Below are positions 11,187 to 22,467 of a stretch of 64,000 nt of DNA, one piece after another; positions within the stretch are counted from its first letter, which is position 1; every line of letters begins with the position of its first letter. The stretch lies in NCBI GenBank assembly GCA_963576725.1, contig OY755240.1, forward strand, positions 95,576,316 through 95,640,315. Reading direction: 5' to 3'. Under the pieces are notes generated by a model. The model did not search any database. It was not told where the DNA came from and was given only the letters and a program-made list of their open reading frames with translations. Position numbers and translations under genes: made by a program. Source of the stretch: Azorinus chamasolen. Lineage: Eukaryota > Mollusca > Bivalvia > Cardiida > Solecurtidae.

Positions 11187-11413
11187 GCTTTTCCTCATAT
11201 AGAAAGTTTTTTATTATAGTGACGTGTGATTTACAAATGCAAATATGTACCAAATAAAAATTAAAGTATGAACTTCACCCAGCCCCATGGGCCTATTGGA
11301 TATGCCACTTTCAAACTAATTTGTATTAAATATGTACAAGGTTTGTAAATACAAACATAATTGGTCAGTTTATTTATACAATGTATATAATTGTTTCCCT
11401 TCCTTTATTTCAG

Positions 11414-11453
11414 AGCTAAGGACAGTCTCAGAAGTTCCACAGCCATTGAATGA
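11414..11453 (+). CDS. possible terminal exon (AKDSLRSSTAIE stop) or 3' UTR exon
   Basis: After a strong acceptor (cccttcctttatttcag) the frame with one leading base reads AKDSLRSSTAIE then TGA (11451-11453). It is outside the repeats and is followed by about 780 bp to a polyA signal at 12231. It may be an alternative last coding exon of the gene ending at 7965, or purely 3' UTR. Product unknown. Confidence 0.35.
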
Positions 11454-11498
11454 ATATCTTTTCTGCACCAAATTTTTGTTTGAAACTTCGACTACTTG

Positions 11499-11642
11499 CC
11501 AATCACACTGACCCATCTTGGAAGAAAATCATTGCAGTCGTCTCAAGAATTCTTTGAAGGAGCCAGTGTACCAATCACACTGACTCATCTTGGAAGAAAA
11601 TCATGGCAGTCGTCTCAAGAATTCTTTGAAGGAGCCAGTGTA
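11499..11642. repeat. 72-bp tandem duplication
   Basis: Two nearly identical copies beginning ccaatcacactgac and ending ggagccagtgta. Confidence 0.92.
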
Positions 11643-11743
11643 ACATGTTATAGCAATTAGCCTGTTGGACCAATTGTTAATGAGAAACAGTTCAGATCCT
11701 GATGGGACGTCGATAGTTTAGAAAGTCTGTGTGTCAGACATTG

Positions 11744-11984
11744 TTTAATCCTTTCCTCCATACAACTTTGCAAACAGAGTACATAGACCCATATCAGACG
11801 GCTCCTATAGGAGCTGTATGATCAGGGTCTGCTCTGTTTGCTTATGTTATGATATAGATCAGACTTTTCAGTTTCTACCAGTACCAAAAAGTCCTGTATG
11901 CATATAACATTGTAAAACATTCAGCTAATAAATAGTCATGACATCATTATTTTTTACATGAATATTGAACAGGGAAAGGATTAA
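11744..11984 (+). mobile_element. TTAA-1/1b MITE
   Basis: TTAA at 11744-11747 and near 11981. Left end TTAATCCTTTCCTCCAT, right end GAACAGGGAAAGGATTAA. Confidence 0.8.
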
Positions 11985-12230
11985 CACAAATGAAAGATAT
12001 AATGGTACATTTAGAATTGAAATAGATGACCGTTAGATTGCAGTTAGAGATATATTGTCTCTGGATTGTACAATGTATATCTATGGAGAGATGGTGGATG
12101 AAATTGTGTGAATGTTTGTGGTCTGGAGATGTCTGCTGACTGGGTGCCTCGGATAGGATCTAAACCACGGGGCATTTATATGAACCTTAGCTACCGAAAA
12201 ACATCATGACTGTATTGAATTGAATTTTAT

Positions 12231-12236
12231 AATAAA
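12231..12236 (+). terminator. candidate polyadenylation signal AATAAA
   Basis: A canonical AATAAA in low-copy sequence about 780 bp after the candidate stop at 11451-11453. Confidence 0.3.
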
Positions 12237-12353
12237 ACAAATCAACTGGTTTTGTGCTAAAAAATTGTCATATGTAAACTTTACCATCTGTTACAAATCT
12301 TTATTTATTATTCTTACATTTCAATTTACAAACAGACTTATAACAATGTAAAC

Positions 12354-12561
12354 TTAACCCATTTAGTTTCATGAATTTTTTATTAGCTGAATTTGTGCAC
12401 ATAGCTTTTTGGTAACTGCAATAACTGAAGAATCAGATCTCTATAATTTCATAGGCAAGTAGAGCAGACCCTGATCAGACAGCTCCTGTAGGAGTCATCT
12501 GATCTGGGTCTTCTCTGTTTGCAAATGTGTGAAAAGACATTTATATGAGGGAAAGGGTTAA
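12354..12561 (-). mobile_element. TTAA-1b MITE
   Basis: TTAA at 12354-12357 and 12558-12561; the left half is shortened and the hairpin intact. Confidence 0.8.
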
Positions 12562-12980
12562 GTCCATGCTCAGCTCTGGCTATGAATACATGGAAAACAA
12601 TGGAGACCCTTTAAGGGCTTTTGTGATCTTGCTGAACACTGGTTACAAATACCAGTAATCTTGTTTCCCATATTATAAAGAGGCTATTTCATAAATGATT
12701 TTACAATGATGTACACTTTTTGTTCTCTTGTGAAACTTGTTTGTCACCAATACATATGTATTTAAACACATTTGTGACATAAAATTTGAATTTTATAAAT
12801 CATTGCCTGAACAGCTAGCATAATGTTTGGTCAAACACCTTTTTGTTTTATCTCTGTAATTAACACAGCACATTAGGGGGCAATTTCATGATTTCCTATG
12901 CTAACAGCTAGCTTGGGTTCAAATGAGACGATAATCACAATGTTTGATACAGATCCAAAATATTTTTCAATCTTTCTGTT
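12562..12980. other. no gene or repeat recognised
   Basis: A+T-rich low-copy sequence. I see no exon with paired splice sites and no repeat family. Confidence 0.5.
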
Positions 12981-13215
12981 TTTTAACCCAATCCTTCACA
13001 TGAAAGCATCGTCAAGCATTTATAAACAGATCAGATGGCTCCTATGTTCTTAAGTATAGACTTGTTGTTTTTTGTCCATGGTGTGTTGAAAGTTAATTCT
13101 TTTTACAGACAGCGGTTTATACATAAACTCTTCGCACGTTTAGTAAATGTTGTTTGCAAAAAATGCTATCTGCTACAACTCTCTAAGTTTATTGTTTCAT
13201 CCATTTTTATGGGTT

Positions 13216-13248
13216 CCCCCCCCCCCCCTGATTATTTGGGGGGGGGGG
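13216..13248. repeat. poly-C / poly-G hairpin
   Basis: About 13 C and 11 G separated by tgattattt: a homopolymeric foldback likely to be unstable. Confidence 0.85.
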
Positions 13249-13374
13249 TATCTTTTTGCTCTGTCTGTTCATTACTTGGTTTTAAAGTTGGTGAAAGTTG
13301 GTGATAATTTTGTTGCTATAACACACATACTTCAAACTTGACATGTATGTGCAAACTATGGAGGCAAACAATTT

Positions 13375-13455
13375 TTGGGTGACTTAATAAGGTCAAAATC
13401 ATACATCAAGGTCATAGGTCATATTGGGAGCATAGTGTTTCACAAACACATCTTG
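13375..13455. repeat. dispersed repeat end, as at 4384
   Basis: Shares ggtgact..aaggtcaa...catagtgtttcacaaacac with 4384-4455. Confidence 0.6.
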
Positions 13456-14030
13456 TTCTTTCAAAAATGAACTGAATTAAACAGGTTGGATCCAAGAAGA
13501 CTGTTTACACAGTCAATCACAAATTCACGTCTAGCATGCAATGAGTTCCAAGGTCAGCAAGTTTTACATTTAATTTTGTAATTCTTGTGGTATCCATTGT
13601 TATTTTCATTCATAGTGTTGTATGTTATTTTATATTTGTTACATATTTTAGATTATTTGATTTTTAGGTACAAAGGACAAAAATGACAATCATTTTACAA
13701 GATGTATATTTCTTTTTCCAAATATTGTCATGACTTATTTCTCTGGTTTGGATTTTAATTCTAGAGCTGCCAGTTTGTCGTCTTTCTACATAAAACATTT
13801 TTTATCATCAGTGAAAATTGTTATTGCGTTCTTGTAAGCCATATTATGAACACTATTTTTGTTTTCATTGGACTTTATTGAAAAAGGGTTATTTCAAAAT
13901 CTGTACATTGTTTAGTCCCAGATCAGCCTTCATGTTTTGTCAAGGTTTACAATGTTTCACTGCAGTAGCCAGTTCTGTGATCACCTTTGTAGATTGGGCC
14001 CAGATGAGGTTCCAGGTAGCGCAGTGTCTC
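13456..14030. other. no gene recognised
   Basis: Low-copy A+T-rich sequence. An 84-codon plus-strand open frame here lacks any recognisable domain and ends inside the PAL element, so I do not call it. Confidence 0.4.
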
Positions 14031-14031
14031 A

Positions 14032-14190
14032 CAGAGCTCCAGACAAGTAAATTTAAACATTTTCAAGAATAGCTCCTTTATTTCTCCACCAAACCCTCGA
14101 AGAGATGATTCTAAAGAGTGGTCACAGTATAGGGTTTGATGTAGAAATGACAATTTTAGTATTTGGGTACGCATCTTTGTCTGTAGCTCT
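14032..14190. mobile_element. PAL element, one arm truncated
   Basis: cagagctccagacaag start and ctgtagctcttg end; half of one palindrome arm is deleted at aaccctcgaag. Confidence 0.7.
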
Positions 14191-14194
14191 TGCC

Positions 14195-14407
14195 TCGTCA
14201 GAATCCAAAGTGTTTGCCACCTGTTGGAGCTGTCTGATCAGGGTCTGCTCAGTTTGCTTATGAAGTAATATAGATCTGATTCTACACTCTGTGACACAGT
14301 CAAACAATGACCAACACTTTCTATGTTCATGCCATTATTAAAATTCAGCTGATTAATATTCATGATGTCATTATATTTTACGTGAATATTCATGGAGTAA
14401 AGGGTTA
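14195..14407 (+). mobile_element. TTAA-1 MITE, left end truncated
   Basis: One hairpin arm (GATCAGGGTCTGC) and the complete right half ending catggagtaaaggg. Confidence 0.7.
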
Positions 14408-14625
14408 GCACTTTTCCTGTTGAATATTCATGTAAGAAATAAAAACATCATGAATATTAGTTAGATTATTTTTATAATGGTAAATGAACACCAGGATATT
14501 TAGCCATGGCAGAAACTGTAGATTGATATCTTTATTATTTTATAAGCAAATGGAGCAGACCCTGATCTGGGCCTTATCTGTTTTGCAAAGGTGAGAAATG
14601 TGTATTGAAGGAGTTAAGGGTTCAG
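14405..14625 (-). mobile_element. TTAA-1 MITE, abutting, degenerate
   Basis: ttagcacttttcctgttgaatattcatg to ggagttaagggttc. Hairpin reduced. Confidence 0.65.
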
Positions 14626-14668
14626 ATCAGAATTCATTTTGTTACACTGATGAAATTGCAAGTAATGT

Positions 14669-14882
14669 TTGTATGGAACCTTTACCTGATATATGTATAT
14701 TGTAAACAGAGTAGCTACAGATTAGAAAGTTCCTATTGGAGATGTCTGATCTGGATCTGCTCTGTTTGCTTATAAAATACTGTAGATCTGACTACATCTT
14801 CTGCCATGGTAGAAAAATGGCCTTCATGCTGCTATTATAAAACCTTATTTCTTGCATGAATATTCTTCAGGTAAATGGTTTA
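14669..14882 (+). mobile_element. TTAA-1 MITE, degenerate
   Basis: Decayed ends; hairpin core TTCCTATTGGAGAT is recognisable. Confidence 0.6.
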
Positions 14883-15113
14883 TCCCTTTACTCCATGAAT
14901 ATTCATGTGATAAGTAATGACATCATGCATATTAATTAGTTGTATTTGTATAATAACATAGAGTTAGAGCTTTATTATGTCATAAGCAACCAGAGTTATG
15001 TCATAAGCAAACAGAGCAGACCCTGATCAGACGGCTCCTATAGGAGCCGTCTGATCTGGGTCTGCTCTGTTTGCAGAGGCATAGAAAGGCATATTTATGG
15101 AGGGAAGGCTTAA
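14879..15113 (-). mobile_element. TTAA-1 MITE, abutting
   Basis: tttatccctttactccatgaat to ggagggaaggcttaa. Contains an intact GACGGCTCCTATAGGAGCCGTC hairpin and a short internal duplication of gttatgtcataagcaa. Confidence 0.8.
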
Positions 15114-15270
15114 TCAATACCACTTGATATTGTAAATAAAGTGTATGTGTAAGTGCTACTTGGAAAGTGGTGTGGATTTGGCTGCTGGTTATTTCCTTCA
15201 CTGTCAGTAGTTAAGCTCTGATCACCTATATCAGTAGGTTGGATTCCGTTCAGGCAAAGAAATTGGCAGA

Positions 15271-15520
15271 GCTACAGCTAAGGTGCGTACCCAAATACTA
15301 AAATTGTCATTTCTCCACCAAACCATATACTGTGACCACTCTTTAGAATCAGCTTGAAGAGACGGTTTTAATTTCTCCACCAAACCATATACTGTGACCA
15401 CTCTTTAGAATCAGCTTGAAGAGACGGTTTTAAAGAGTGGTCACAGGATAGGATTTGGTGGTGAAATAATGGAGCTATTCTTGAAAATGTTTAAATTTAT
15501 GAATATTATCAGAAGCTCTT
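15271..15520. mobile_element. PAL element with internal duplication
   Basis: The arm atttctccaccaaaccatat...gaagagacggttttaa occurs twice in tandem (about 15318-15436). Confidence 0.8.
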
Positions 15521-15569
15521 AAATAGGCATCTCATTAGGATCCAACCTGATTGATACTGTGATTCCAGT

Positions 15570-16023
15570 TTGAACCTTTTCTCCATGAATATTCATGTAG
15601 GAAATACAACGCTATCATGAAGATTAATTACAGTAAAACCCCGCTAATGCGACCACTTAATGAACAGCCACTGGCGTCGTTTAAAGCAGGTGGTTGCTTA
15701 ATACAGGACGAAAGTTATGCAGAAAGCTCCTATAGGAGCTTTTTGCATAACTTTCGTCCTGTATTAAGCTACCACCTGCATCTAGCACCCAGAATTATAC
15801 CTCTTTTAGGTGGTCGCATTAGCGGAACTTTACTGTATTATAATAGTACATGGACTACAGTATTTTGGTCACAGCATAAACTGTAGAATTATATTTATGG
15901 TATGTGACATTGTCATAAGCAAACGGAGCAGACCCTGACCAGACAGCTCCTACAGGAGTCTACTCTGGGTCTACTCTGTTTGCAAAGGTGTAGAAAGGCG
16001 TTAATTATGGAGTAAAGGGTTAA
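15570..16023 (-). mobile_element. TTAA-1 MITE interrupted by TA-1
   Basis: Right TTAA 16020-16023. TTAA-1 sequence continues from gaagattaat to tattataatagtacatgg across the insertion. Confidence 0.8.
15631..15835. mobile_element. TA-1 MITE nested in TTAA-1
   Basis: CAGTAAAACCCCGCTAATGC to GCATTAGCGGAACTTTACTG with TA at both flanks; long palindrome around AGCTCCTATAGGAGCT. Confidence 0.9.
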
Positions 16024-16316
16024 AAGAAAATAAGATTTTGAAAATTGTAGAAGACAAATATAGACAATGTATTAGGCAAAGGGTTAAATCATAATTTGAG
16101 GCTTTTGAAAGACAGTGTTGTATATAAATTAGTATGTGATTTTAAAAGCCAGACAATGTGTGCTGTTCTTAGTGATTGCACTTTGTTGCAGTGAGGGAAA
16201 CATGGTATTTATGTCAATCTTTTTACTGTATTTAGTGACGTGAAATGGCAGTTCTTTGAGTGTTTCTTAGGAATTGAGAAATATATTGACTTGTGTTCTC
16301 CAATGCATACTTGGGT

Positions 16317-16555
16317 TTAACCACTAAATACTCCATATATACGCCTTTGCAAATAGAGTAGACCCAGACCAGAAGGCTCCTATAGGAGCTATCTTATCAG
16401 GGTCTGCTCTGTTTGCTCATGGTACAATATAGATATGATTCTACAGTTTCTGCCTTAGCCAGAAGTTCCTGTGTCCATGTGCTATTATCAAAAATTATCC
16501 AATTAAAATTGATGATTTTTTTTTTCACATGAATATTCATGGAGTAAAGGATTAA
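16317..16555 (+). mobile_element. TTAA-1 MITE
   Basis: TTAA at 16317-16320 and 16552-16555; hairpin GGCTCCTATAGGAGCTATC. Confidence 0.82.
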
Positions 16556-16692
16556 AATCCAAGAACATTCTCATGTACCATTCTGGTAGAGCTGATATTC
16601 AAGCAAATGTGTTTGAGAATATTCACATGGCTTGGAGTCTTAGAATGTGTTGGTGAATTCAAATGTTGATTATTAGTGAAAGGGTGTTCCAT

Positions 16693-16914
16693 TTAACCCT
16701 TTCCCTCATATCAACACCTTTTCACACATTTGCAAACAGAGTAGACCCAGATCAAAATGCTCCCATAGGAGCTGTCTGATCAGAGTCTGCTCTGTTTGCT
16801 AATGAAATTTGATAGATCCGTTTCTTTAGTTTGTAAAATGACTACAATTTTTGTCCATGAATATTCAGTAAGTGTTGAAAATGTTGACTAAATATAGAAC
16901 AGGGAAAGGACTAC
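16693..16914 (+). mobile_element. TTAA-2 MITE
   Basis: Left TTAA 16693-16696; the right target site is mutated (ggactac). Confidence 0.8.
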
Positions 16915-17097
16915 AAGGAAAAAAAATGTCTGAAATGGATATATATATGACCTTTGGTGTCACTTTGGTTGTTAACTTCTGTTTTATTAATCTTTGAAAG
17001 AGGGCATTAAAGAATGCATTATCCAAACAAAGAAAATTGATTCTACATGTATTACCTGTTTGATGCAGTGACACCTGTTTGATGCAGTGACCCCTGA

Positions 17098-17340
17098 TTA
17101 ACCCTTTACTTGATGAATATTCATGCAAGACTCCGCCCATTATGGATATTAATTAGTTTAACCCTTTCCTCCATAAATACACCTTTCTATAGGAGCAAAT
17201 GCTCTATTTATCACAATTGTTTCAACAGGTGACTTTTACAGAGGCATAGAAAGGCGTAGTTATGGAGGAAAGAATTAGGCTAATTAATATTCATGATTTC
17301 ATTATTTTCTACATGAATATTCGTTGAGTGATGTGTTGAG
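17098..17340 (-). mobile_element. TTAA-1 MITE interrupted by TTAA-3
   Basis: Starts ttaaccctttacttgatgaat. Its right part after 17278 (taattaatattcatgatttc) runs in the opposite sense, so only the outer arms survive. Confidence 0.6.
17158..17277 (+). mobile_element. TTAA-3 MITE, internally deleted, nested
   Basis: TTAA 17158-17161 to ggaggaaagaatta. Only one hairpin arm (taggagcaaatgctctattt) remains. Confidence 0.7.
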
Positions 17341-17603
17341 TCTTCTTATTTCAATTCCGATTATGGCCAAACTGTTGTTCATTAGTTTTGTTTTGAGATA
17401 GAAGAGTGTTTTTTGTTGTTTTGTTTTAGCCGATACCAACATAAGTATTTTGTTACATATTTTGTTTTTTGTTTTCATAGAAATTTTGTTGCCATATTTT
17501 ATGGATATATTTGTTGTACCTGACTTTGAGATGGGGGTGAAAATGGGTTGCAATAGATTTACTTTTGCAACAAACATGCATGTCTGCTTAAACCCTTAAC
17601 TTC

Positions 17604-17850
17604 TTAACCCTTTCCCTCATATAGTCGTGTTTTCACGCATCTGCTAACAGAGTAGACCCAGATCAGACGGCTCCTGTAGGAGCCGTCTGATCAGGGTCTG
17701 CTCTGATTGATATAAATGGAATTTGATAGATCCATTTCTTTACTTTCTGAAATAGCTACAATATTCCGCCTTCCATTATAACTATTTTGTCCATGAATAT
17801 TCAATAGGTATTGAAAATTGAAATAAACATTGAACAGGGAAAGGGATAAA
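17604..17850 (+). mobile_element. TTAA-2 MITE
   Basis: Left TTAA 17604-17607; GACGGCTCCTGTAGGAGCCGTC hairpin; right end gaacagggaaaggg. Confidence 0.85.
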
Positions 17851-18078
17851 TATGCCTTTTAATGCCTTTGTAAACAGAGTAGACCCAGATCAGACATCTG
17901 CTCTGTTTGATCAGGGTCTGCACTGTTTGCTTAATATATAATATAATATAGATCTTATCTTACAATTTCTGCCATAGGCAAAATTTCTTGTAGTTCATTT
18001 ACCAATATGAATATTGATCTAATTAATATTCATGATACCAACTTCTTACATGAATATTCATAGAGTACACAGGGTTAA
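17846..18078 (+). mobile_element. TTAA-1 MITE, abutting
   Basis: Begins gataaatatgcc directly after the TTAA-2 copy and ends at TTAA 18075-18078. The hairpin core is replaced by agacatctgctctgtttgat. Confidence 0.75.
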
Positions 18079-18441
18079 TGCTGATGTGAATTTACCTGTA
18101 GCATTGAAAATTACTAGTTCTTTGCAGGATGGTTGTGACTTTGGGATGACGTATGCAAACACTTTTAATTCAGATGAGGCTCGAATGAATTGATATCTTC
18201 ATCAGGATTCAAACTGTTTTGACATGTTTTGCAGTATTACTGAAGAGAATAGATGGAAAGTAAACTTTGAGAACTGTGTCAGATAATGGCTAAATGGCAA
18301 CATGTCAGAAGCTTATGCTGGACCTTTCACAGGTCAAGAATATTCTTTGAAAACTGTAGCATTGGGTACTGTTAAGTTGGAGATTTGAACTTGTAGACTT
18401 TTGCATAAGATGTGTTATATTTTGTACCTTACTAGTGCTTT

Positions 18442-18629
18442 TTAACCCTTGTAAACTTTTCATGGAAAATTTTGCTTGGACAAAAACTAGAATCAGATCT
18501 GTTTGATGTCAAAAGTAAACAGAGCAGACTCAGATCAGATGGTTCCTACAGGAGCCGTTTGAACTGGGTCTGCTCTGTTTGCAAATGCGTGAAAAGGCGT
18601 TTATTAAATTTTATGAGAGAAAGAGTTAA
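18442..18629 (-). mobile_element. TTAA-1b MITE, left end deleted
   Basis: TTAA at 18442-18445 and 18626-18629; hairpin TTCCTACAGGAGCCG. Confidence 0.78.
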
Positions 18630-18631
18630 TA

Positions 18632-18818
18632 CAGTAAAAACTCTCTATAACGACCACTAAAGTGTTTTGTGTTAAAGGCAGGTGGCTGCTTAAAGCAAGG
18701 TGAAAGTAAAACTTTATAGGAGCGTTCTGTTTTACTTTCATCTTGCTTTAAGCTGCCACCTGCCCTAAATACCAACTAATTACCACAATTTATTGGCCGT
18801 TATAGAGAGGTTTTACTG
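18632..18818. mobile_element. TA-1 MITE next to TTAA-1b
   Basis: CAGTAAAAACTCTCTATAAC to GAGAGGTTTTACTG, TA flanks at 18630-18631 and 18819-18820. Part of one central arm is lost. Confidence 0.85.
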
Positions 18819-19024
18819 TATTGCAATATTACCTGCATCCTAGATTCTTTTTGTATTTATTATGTCCATCCTGTCTGTAGGTCTTTAATATTGCACAGAA
18901 CCAGGGATATGTATTATACACCTCAGAATCAAACCAGAAACTAAGTTTTCTTTCATTCTGATCTAAATCCAAACTGTTCACACTTGCTGATCAGTGCATA
19001 ATTATGTTGCGTAAGATAATTCAT

Positions 19025-19277
19025 TTAACTGTTTCTCTGTTCTATGTGTATTACAAATTTCAATACCTACTGAATATTTATTGTCATATAGTTATAATGA
19101 AATATGGAAGGCGTAACATTGTAGCCATTTTAGAAAGTAAAGACACAGATCTATCAAATTCCACCAGCAAACAGAGCAGACCCAGATCAGATGGCTCCTA
19201 TAGGAGCCTTCTGATCTGGGTCTACTCTGTTTGCAAATGCGTGAATACGCATTTATATGAAGGTTACTAAGGGTTAA
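19025..19277 (-). mobile_element. TTAA-2 MITE
   Basis: TTAA at 19025-19028 and 19274-19277; hairpin GGCTCCTATAGGAGCC. Confidence 0.82.
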
Positions 19278-19762
19278 AAGGTTCTTGATCCAGGCCAGTT
19301 TGTTATAATAGAAAGTACATGTACTTTGTAAACCATGAAATGAACTAAACAGTGACTGTTTTATTAACCCTTTCCTGCTTAGCAAGATCTGATTGGAATT
19401 TGCAAACAGGTTGGATCCAGATGAGATGCAGAGTAATGGAGTATCTCATCAGGATCCAGTTTGTTTCATATTCAGTCTGTAAAGTCTCAAACATTTGAAC
19501 AGATCAGAAGTAAATCAGAATTGTCTCAGAGCCGAGTTTGAGAGGTTATTGTTTTTGACAGCTATAAGCATTAATTTCATTATTCATAGTATCCAGAATC
19601 TCCAATTAATACTTCAATATTTATTTTATCTAGAGTATTTAATAATAATCAACATAAAGGTTTTTTTTAAGTATTATTATTTTGCTTTACTATTTATAGA
19701 GTTTATTTGTGCACATCATAGAATGTCTTCATCATTCTCTCTTCACATACAGTAACATCTCT

Positions 19763-19991
19763 TTAACCCGTTACCTCACACGCTATTTTTAGACCCAACC
19801 TTTTTGAATGAATCTACCCAAAAGGAGCATTTACTTGACAAAAGTAAAATTTTAGATTTTTGTAGTTTTAAACTATTGTGATAAATAGAGCATTTGCTCC
19901 TATAGGAGCAAATGCTCTATTTATCACAATGGTTTCAGGAAGTGGTTATTACAGAGGCATAGAAAGGCGTATTTATGGAGGAAAGGGTTAA
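19763..19991 (+). mobile_element. TTAA-3 MITE
   Basis: TTAA at 19763-19766 and 19988-19991. Near-perfect hairpin centred on GCTCCTATAGGAGC. Confidence 0.88.
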
Positions 19992-19992
19992 A

Positions 19993-20715
19993 TTTACCCT
20001 TTCCCTGTTGAATATTCATGTAAAAAATGATGTCATGAATATCAATTAGATTCATTTTTATAATGTCAGATGTATGGAAGGCCGGTGCGCCATGTTAAAT
20101 GCGAATAGCGAAATTCCTGTGCTTTAGGAAAAACCTAGAATCTAATTAAAGCCCAATTTTAAAAAGGCAAACAAAAGTTTGCCTACAAGTATACCTATCT
20201 TTATCCCACTTTATGTAGATCAAAGCACTGTCTTGTGTGAAACATGATATTTTGGTGGTTTCAATCATTTGGCATTAAGCAAATTGCATTAAGCAAATTG
20301 CATTTAGTAAATCGCATTTAGCAAATCGTATTTAGCATTTTGCATGGCGAGAGGTTCACAGAGATTATGATATCAGTTTATGTTATTTCGACACACGAAG
20401 AAGAAGAATATATAGTACTGTATGTATACTGGAAAAGATACAGATCTCGCCTTCCAAATTGACTTATCCAGTCTAACCATTCAGTACAGTGTGATTAGCA
20501 ATTAGTATTTAGAAGTCCCCAAATAGCAATTGACATTTGTCATTTAGCATTTGTCATTAAGCATTTCGTATTTTGCATTTCGCAAATCGCATTTAGCATT
20601 TCACATTTAGCATGGTGCACCGGCCTTCCATACAAATGAACACAAGAGCGATTTGATCTGGGTCTACTCTGTTTGCAAATGCATAGAAAGGCATATTTAT
20701 GGATTAAAGGGTTAA
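19993..20715 (-). mobile_element. TTAA-1b MITE interrupted by a GGCCGGTGC-TIR element
   Basis: Left part ends taatgtcagatg at 20072; right part resumes caaatgaacacaagagc after 20632 and ends at TTAA 20712-20715. Confidence 0.8.
20075..20630. mobile_element. 556-bp TIR element rich in 'gcatttagcaaatc', nested
   Basis: 20-bp inverted ends TGGAAGGCCGGTGCGCCATG / CATGGTGCACCGGCCTTCCA flanked by TA. Subterminal arrays of (ttagcaaat)-like 9-to-10-mers lie at both ends (20270-20345, 20525-20615). No coding capacity. Superfamily unknown to me. Confidence 0.85.
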
Positions 20716-20952
20716 ATTAATCCTCTCCCGATTGAATATTCATGTAAGAAATAATGACATATTGAATGTTTATTAGCTGAATTTTCATAATGTACACAGG
20801 ACTTTTTGGTTTTGTTAGAAGCTTTAGAGTGAGATCTATTATAATTTCATAAGCAAACAGAACATACACCGATTGGATGGCTCCTTCAGGAGCCATCTGA
20901 TCTGGGTCTAGACTGTTTGCAAGTGACGTAAAAAAGCGTTTGTATGAGGGAA
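20712..20952 (-). mobile_element. TTAA-1b MITE, abutting
   Basis: attaatcctctcccgattgaatattcatg to tgtatgagggaaatga; hairpin GGCTCCTTCAGGAGCC. Confidence 0.75.
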
Positions 20953-21085
20953 ATGACAATCATGGGAGTCGTTTACTGCAACTGGCTGCTCATGGGAGTC
21001 CATTACTGCAACTGGCTTCTCATGGGGAAACTAAATAATACAAAATAGCCTCATATGGAGCTCTGTGCATTAATTTTGATCTGCA

Positions 21086-21248
21086 TAAATCCTTTCCCTC
21101 ATGAATATTCATGTAAGAATTAATGATATACATGTAATTCTTTGAGCAAACAAAGCAGGCCTTGATCAGACAGTCTGGGAGCCACATAGGAGCCATCTGA
21201 TCTGGGTCTACACTTGGAAAAGGCGTCACCATATAAGGTATAGGGTTA
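21086..21248 (-). mobile_element. TTAA-1b MITE, internally deleted
   Basis: Right TTAA 21245-21248. Left end aaatcctttccctcatgaatattcatg. Confidence 0.7.
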
Positions 21249-21291
21249 AGTCACCTCCTGTCTGAAAGATGGACAATTAGAGAATATGACT

Positions 21292-21510
21292 TCAACCCTT
21301 TCCTCCATAAATATGCCTTTCTTCGCCTCTGTAAAAGTCACTTTTTGAAACCATTGTGATAAATGGGACATTGCTCCATAGGAGCAAATGCTCTCTTTAT
21401 CACAATGGTTTCGACACTACACAATTGTCTCTAGTTAATGCTCCTTTTGGGTAGATTTATTCAAAGAGGTTGAATATAAAAATAGCCTATAAGGGAAAGG
21501 GAGAGGTTTT
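21292..21510 (-). mobile_element. TTAA-3 MITE fused to a solo TA-1 end
   Basis: A complete TTAA-3 body. Its right end gggaaaggg runs straight into agaggttttactgta, the terminal 15 bp of TA-1. Confidence 0.7.
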
Positions 21511-21544
21511 ACTGTAATCTTTTCATTTGCTGAATGTATAATGC

Positions 21545-21772
21545 AGAGTAATAGATAAAGATGCGTACATGTATCTTCATTGCGTACATGTATCTTCATT
21601 GCGTACATGTATCTTCATTGTGTACATGTATCTTCATTTCTCCATCAAACCCTATGTTGTGACCACTCTTTAGAATCGTCTCGGAGAGAAAGTTGTCACA
21701 ACAAGGGGTTTGGTGGAGAAAAGAAGGCGCTATTCCTGAAAATGTTTTAATTTATGCATCTTATCTTGGACT
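21545..21772. mobile_element. PAL element with an internal 19-bp repeat
   Basis: agataaagatgcgtacatg start, atcttatcttggactct end. 19-bp unit gcgtacatgtatcttcatt repeated four times at 21563-21638. Confidence 0.78.
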
Positions 21773-22133
21773 CTGTATATTGGTAATTGTATATAAGCTA
21801 ATTATTTGTGCCATCTTGATATTTTACAATTGTATTCATATGTACACATATACATATGTATGATTGCGGGTACCATAGTAATTTCCTTGGAATTTTGTAA
21901 AAAAAATAAAATGAGCCTGTATATTATATCTAACCAATGAATGGATTCAATTATCATATGGGATAGAAATGTGAATTATGTAAAGTATAATTATGGATTA
22001 AAGAAAATAATGGAAGATGTAATTATATTTATGGTTTCAAGATGAAAAACCAAAACTCATAGAATTATTTACTGTAATTAAGGGCTATGTATGTATTTTC
22101 CATATTGAAATGTTTCATTTGAATGGATTTTTT

Positions 22134-22383
22134 TTAACCCTTTACTCCATAAATACGCCTTTTAATGTCTTTGCAAACAAAGTAGACCCAGATCAGACGG
22201 CTCCTATAGGAGCCGTCTGATCAAGGTTTGCTCTGTTTGCAAATAATATAATATAGATATGATTCTACAGTTTCTGCCATGGCCTAAACTTCCTGTGTCC
22301 ATGTGCTATTATAACAAATTTATCTAATTAATATTCATGACGTCATTATTTCTTGCATGAATATTTATGAAAGAAAGGAATAA
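22134..22383 (+). mobile_element. TTAA-1 MITE
   Basis: Left TTAA 22134-22137; intact GACGGCTCCTATAGGAGCCGTC hairpin; right end degenerate. Confidence 0.83.
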
Positions 22384-22467
22384 AGGAGCTGAACGTATGC
22401 ATTGAACTTGTTATAGTAAAACCTTTTTTTTAGAAAGGAACATTCATCTGAATAAACATGGTCATAT

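Larger units (their letters stand above)
11454..12250 (+). other. candidate 3' UTR of the plus-strand gene
   Basis: Follows the candidate last exon. It contains a 72-bp tandem duplication (11499-11642) and a TTAA-1 insertion (11744-11984), and ends near an AATAAA at 12231-12236. Assignment rests only on the acceptor at 11413 and the polyA signal. Confidence 0.3.

Noticed and set aside
19004..19385. Frames containing SKQSRPRSDGSYRS, seen many times across the window
   Set aside because: This peptide is the translation of the TTAA-family hairpin (gcaaacagagcagacccagatc...), not a conserved protein.
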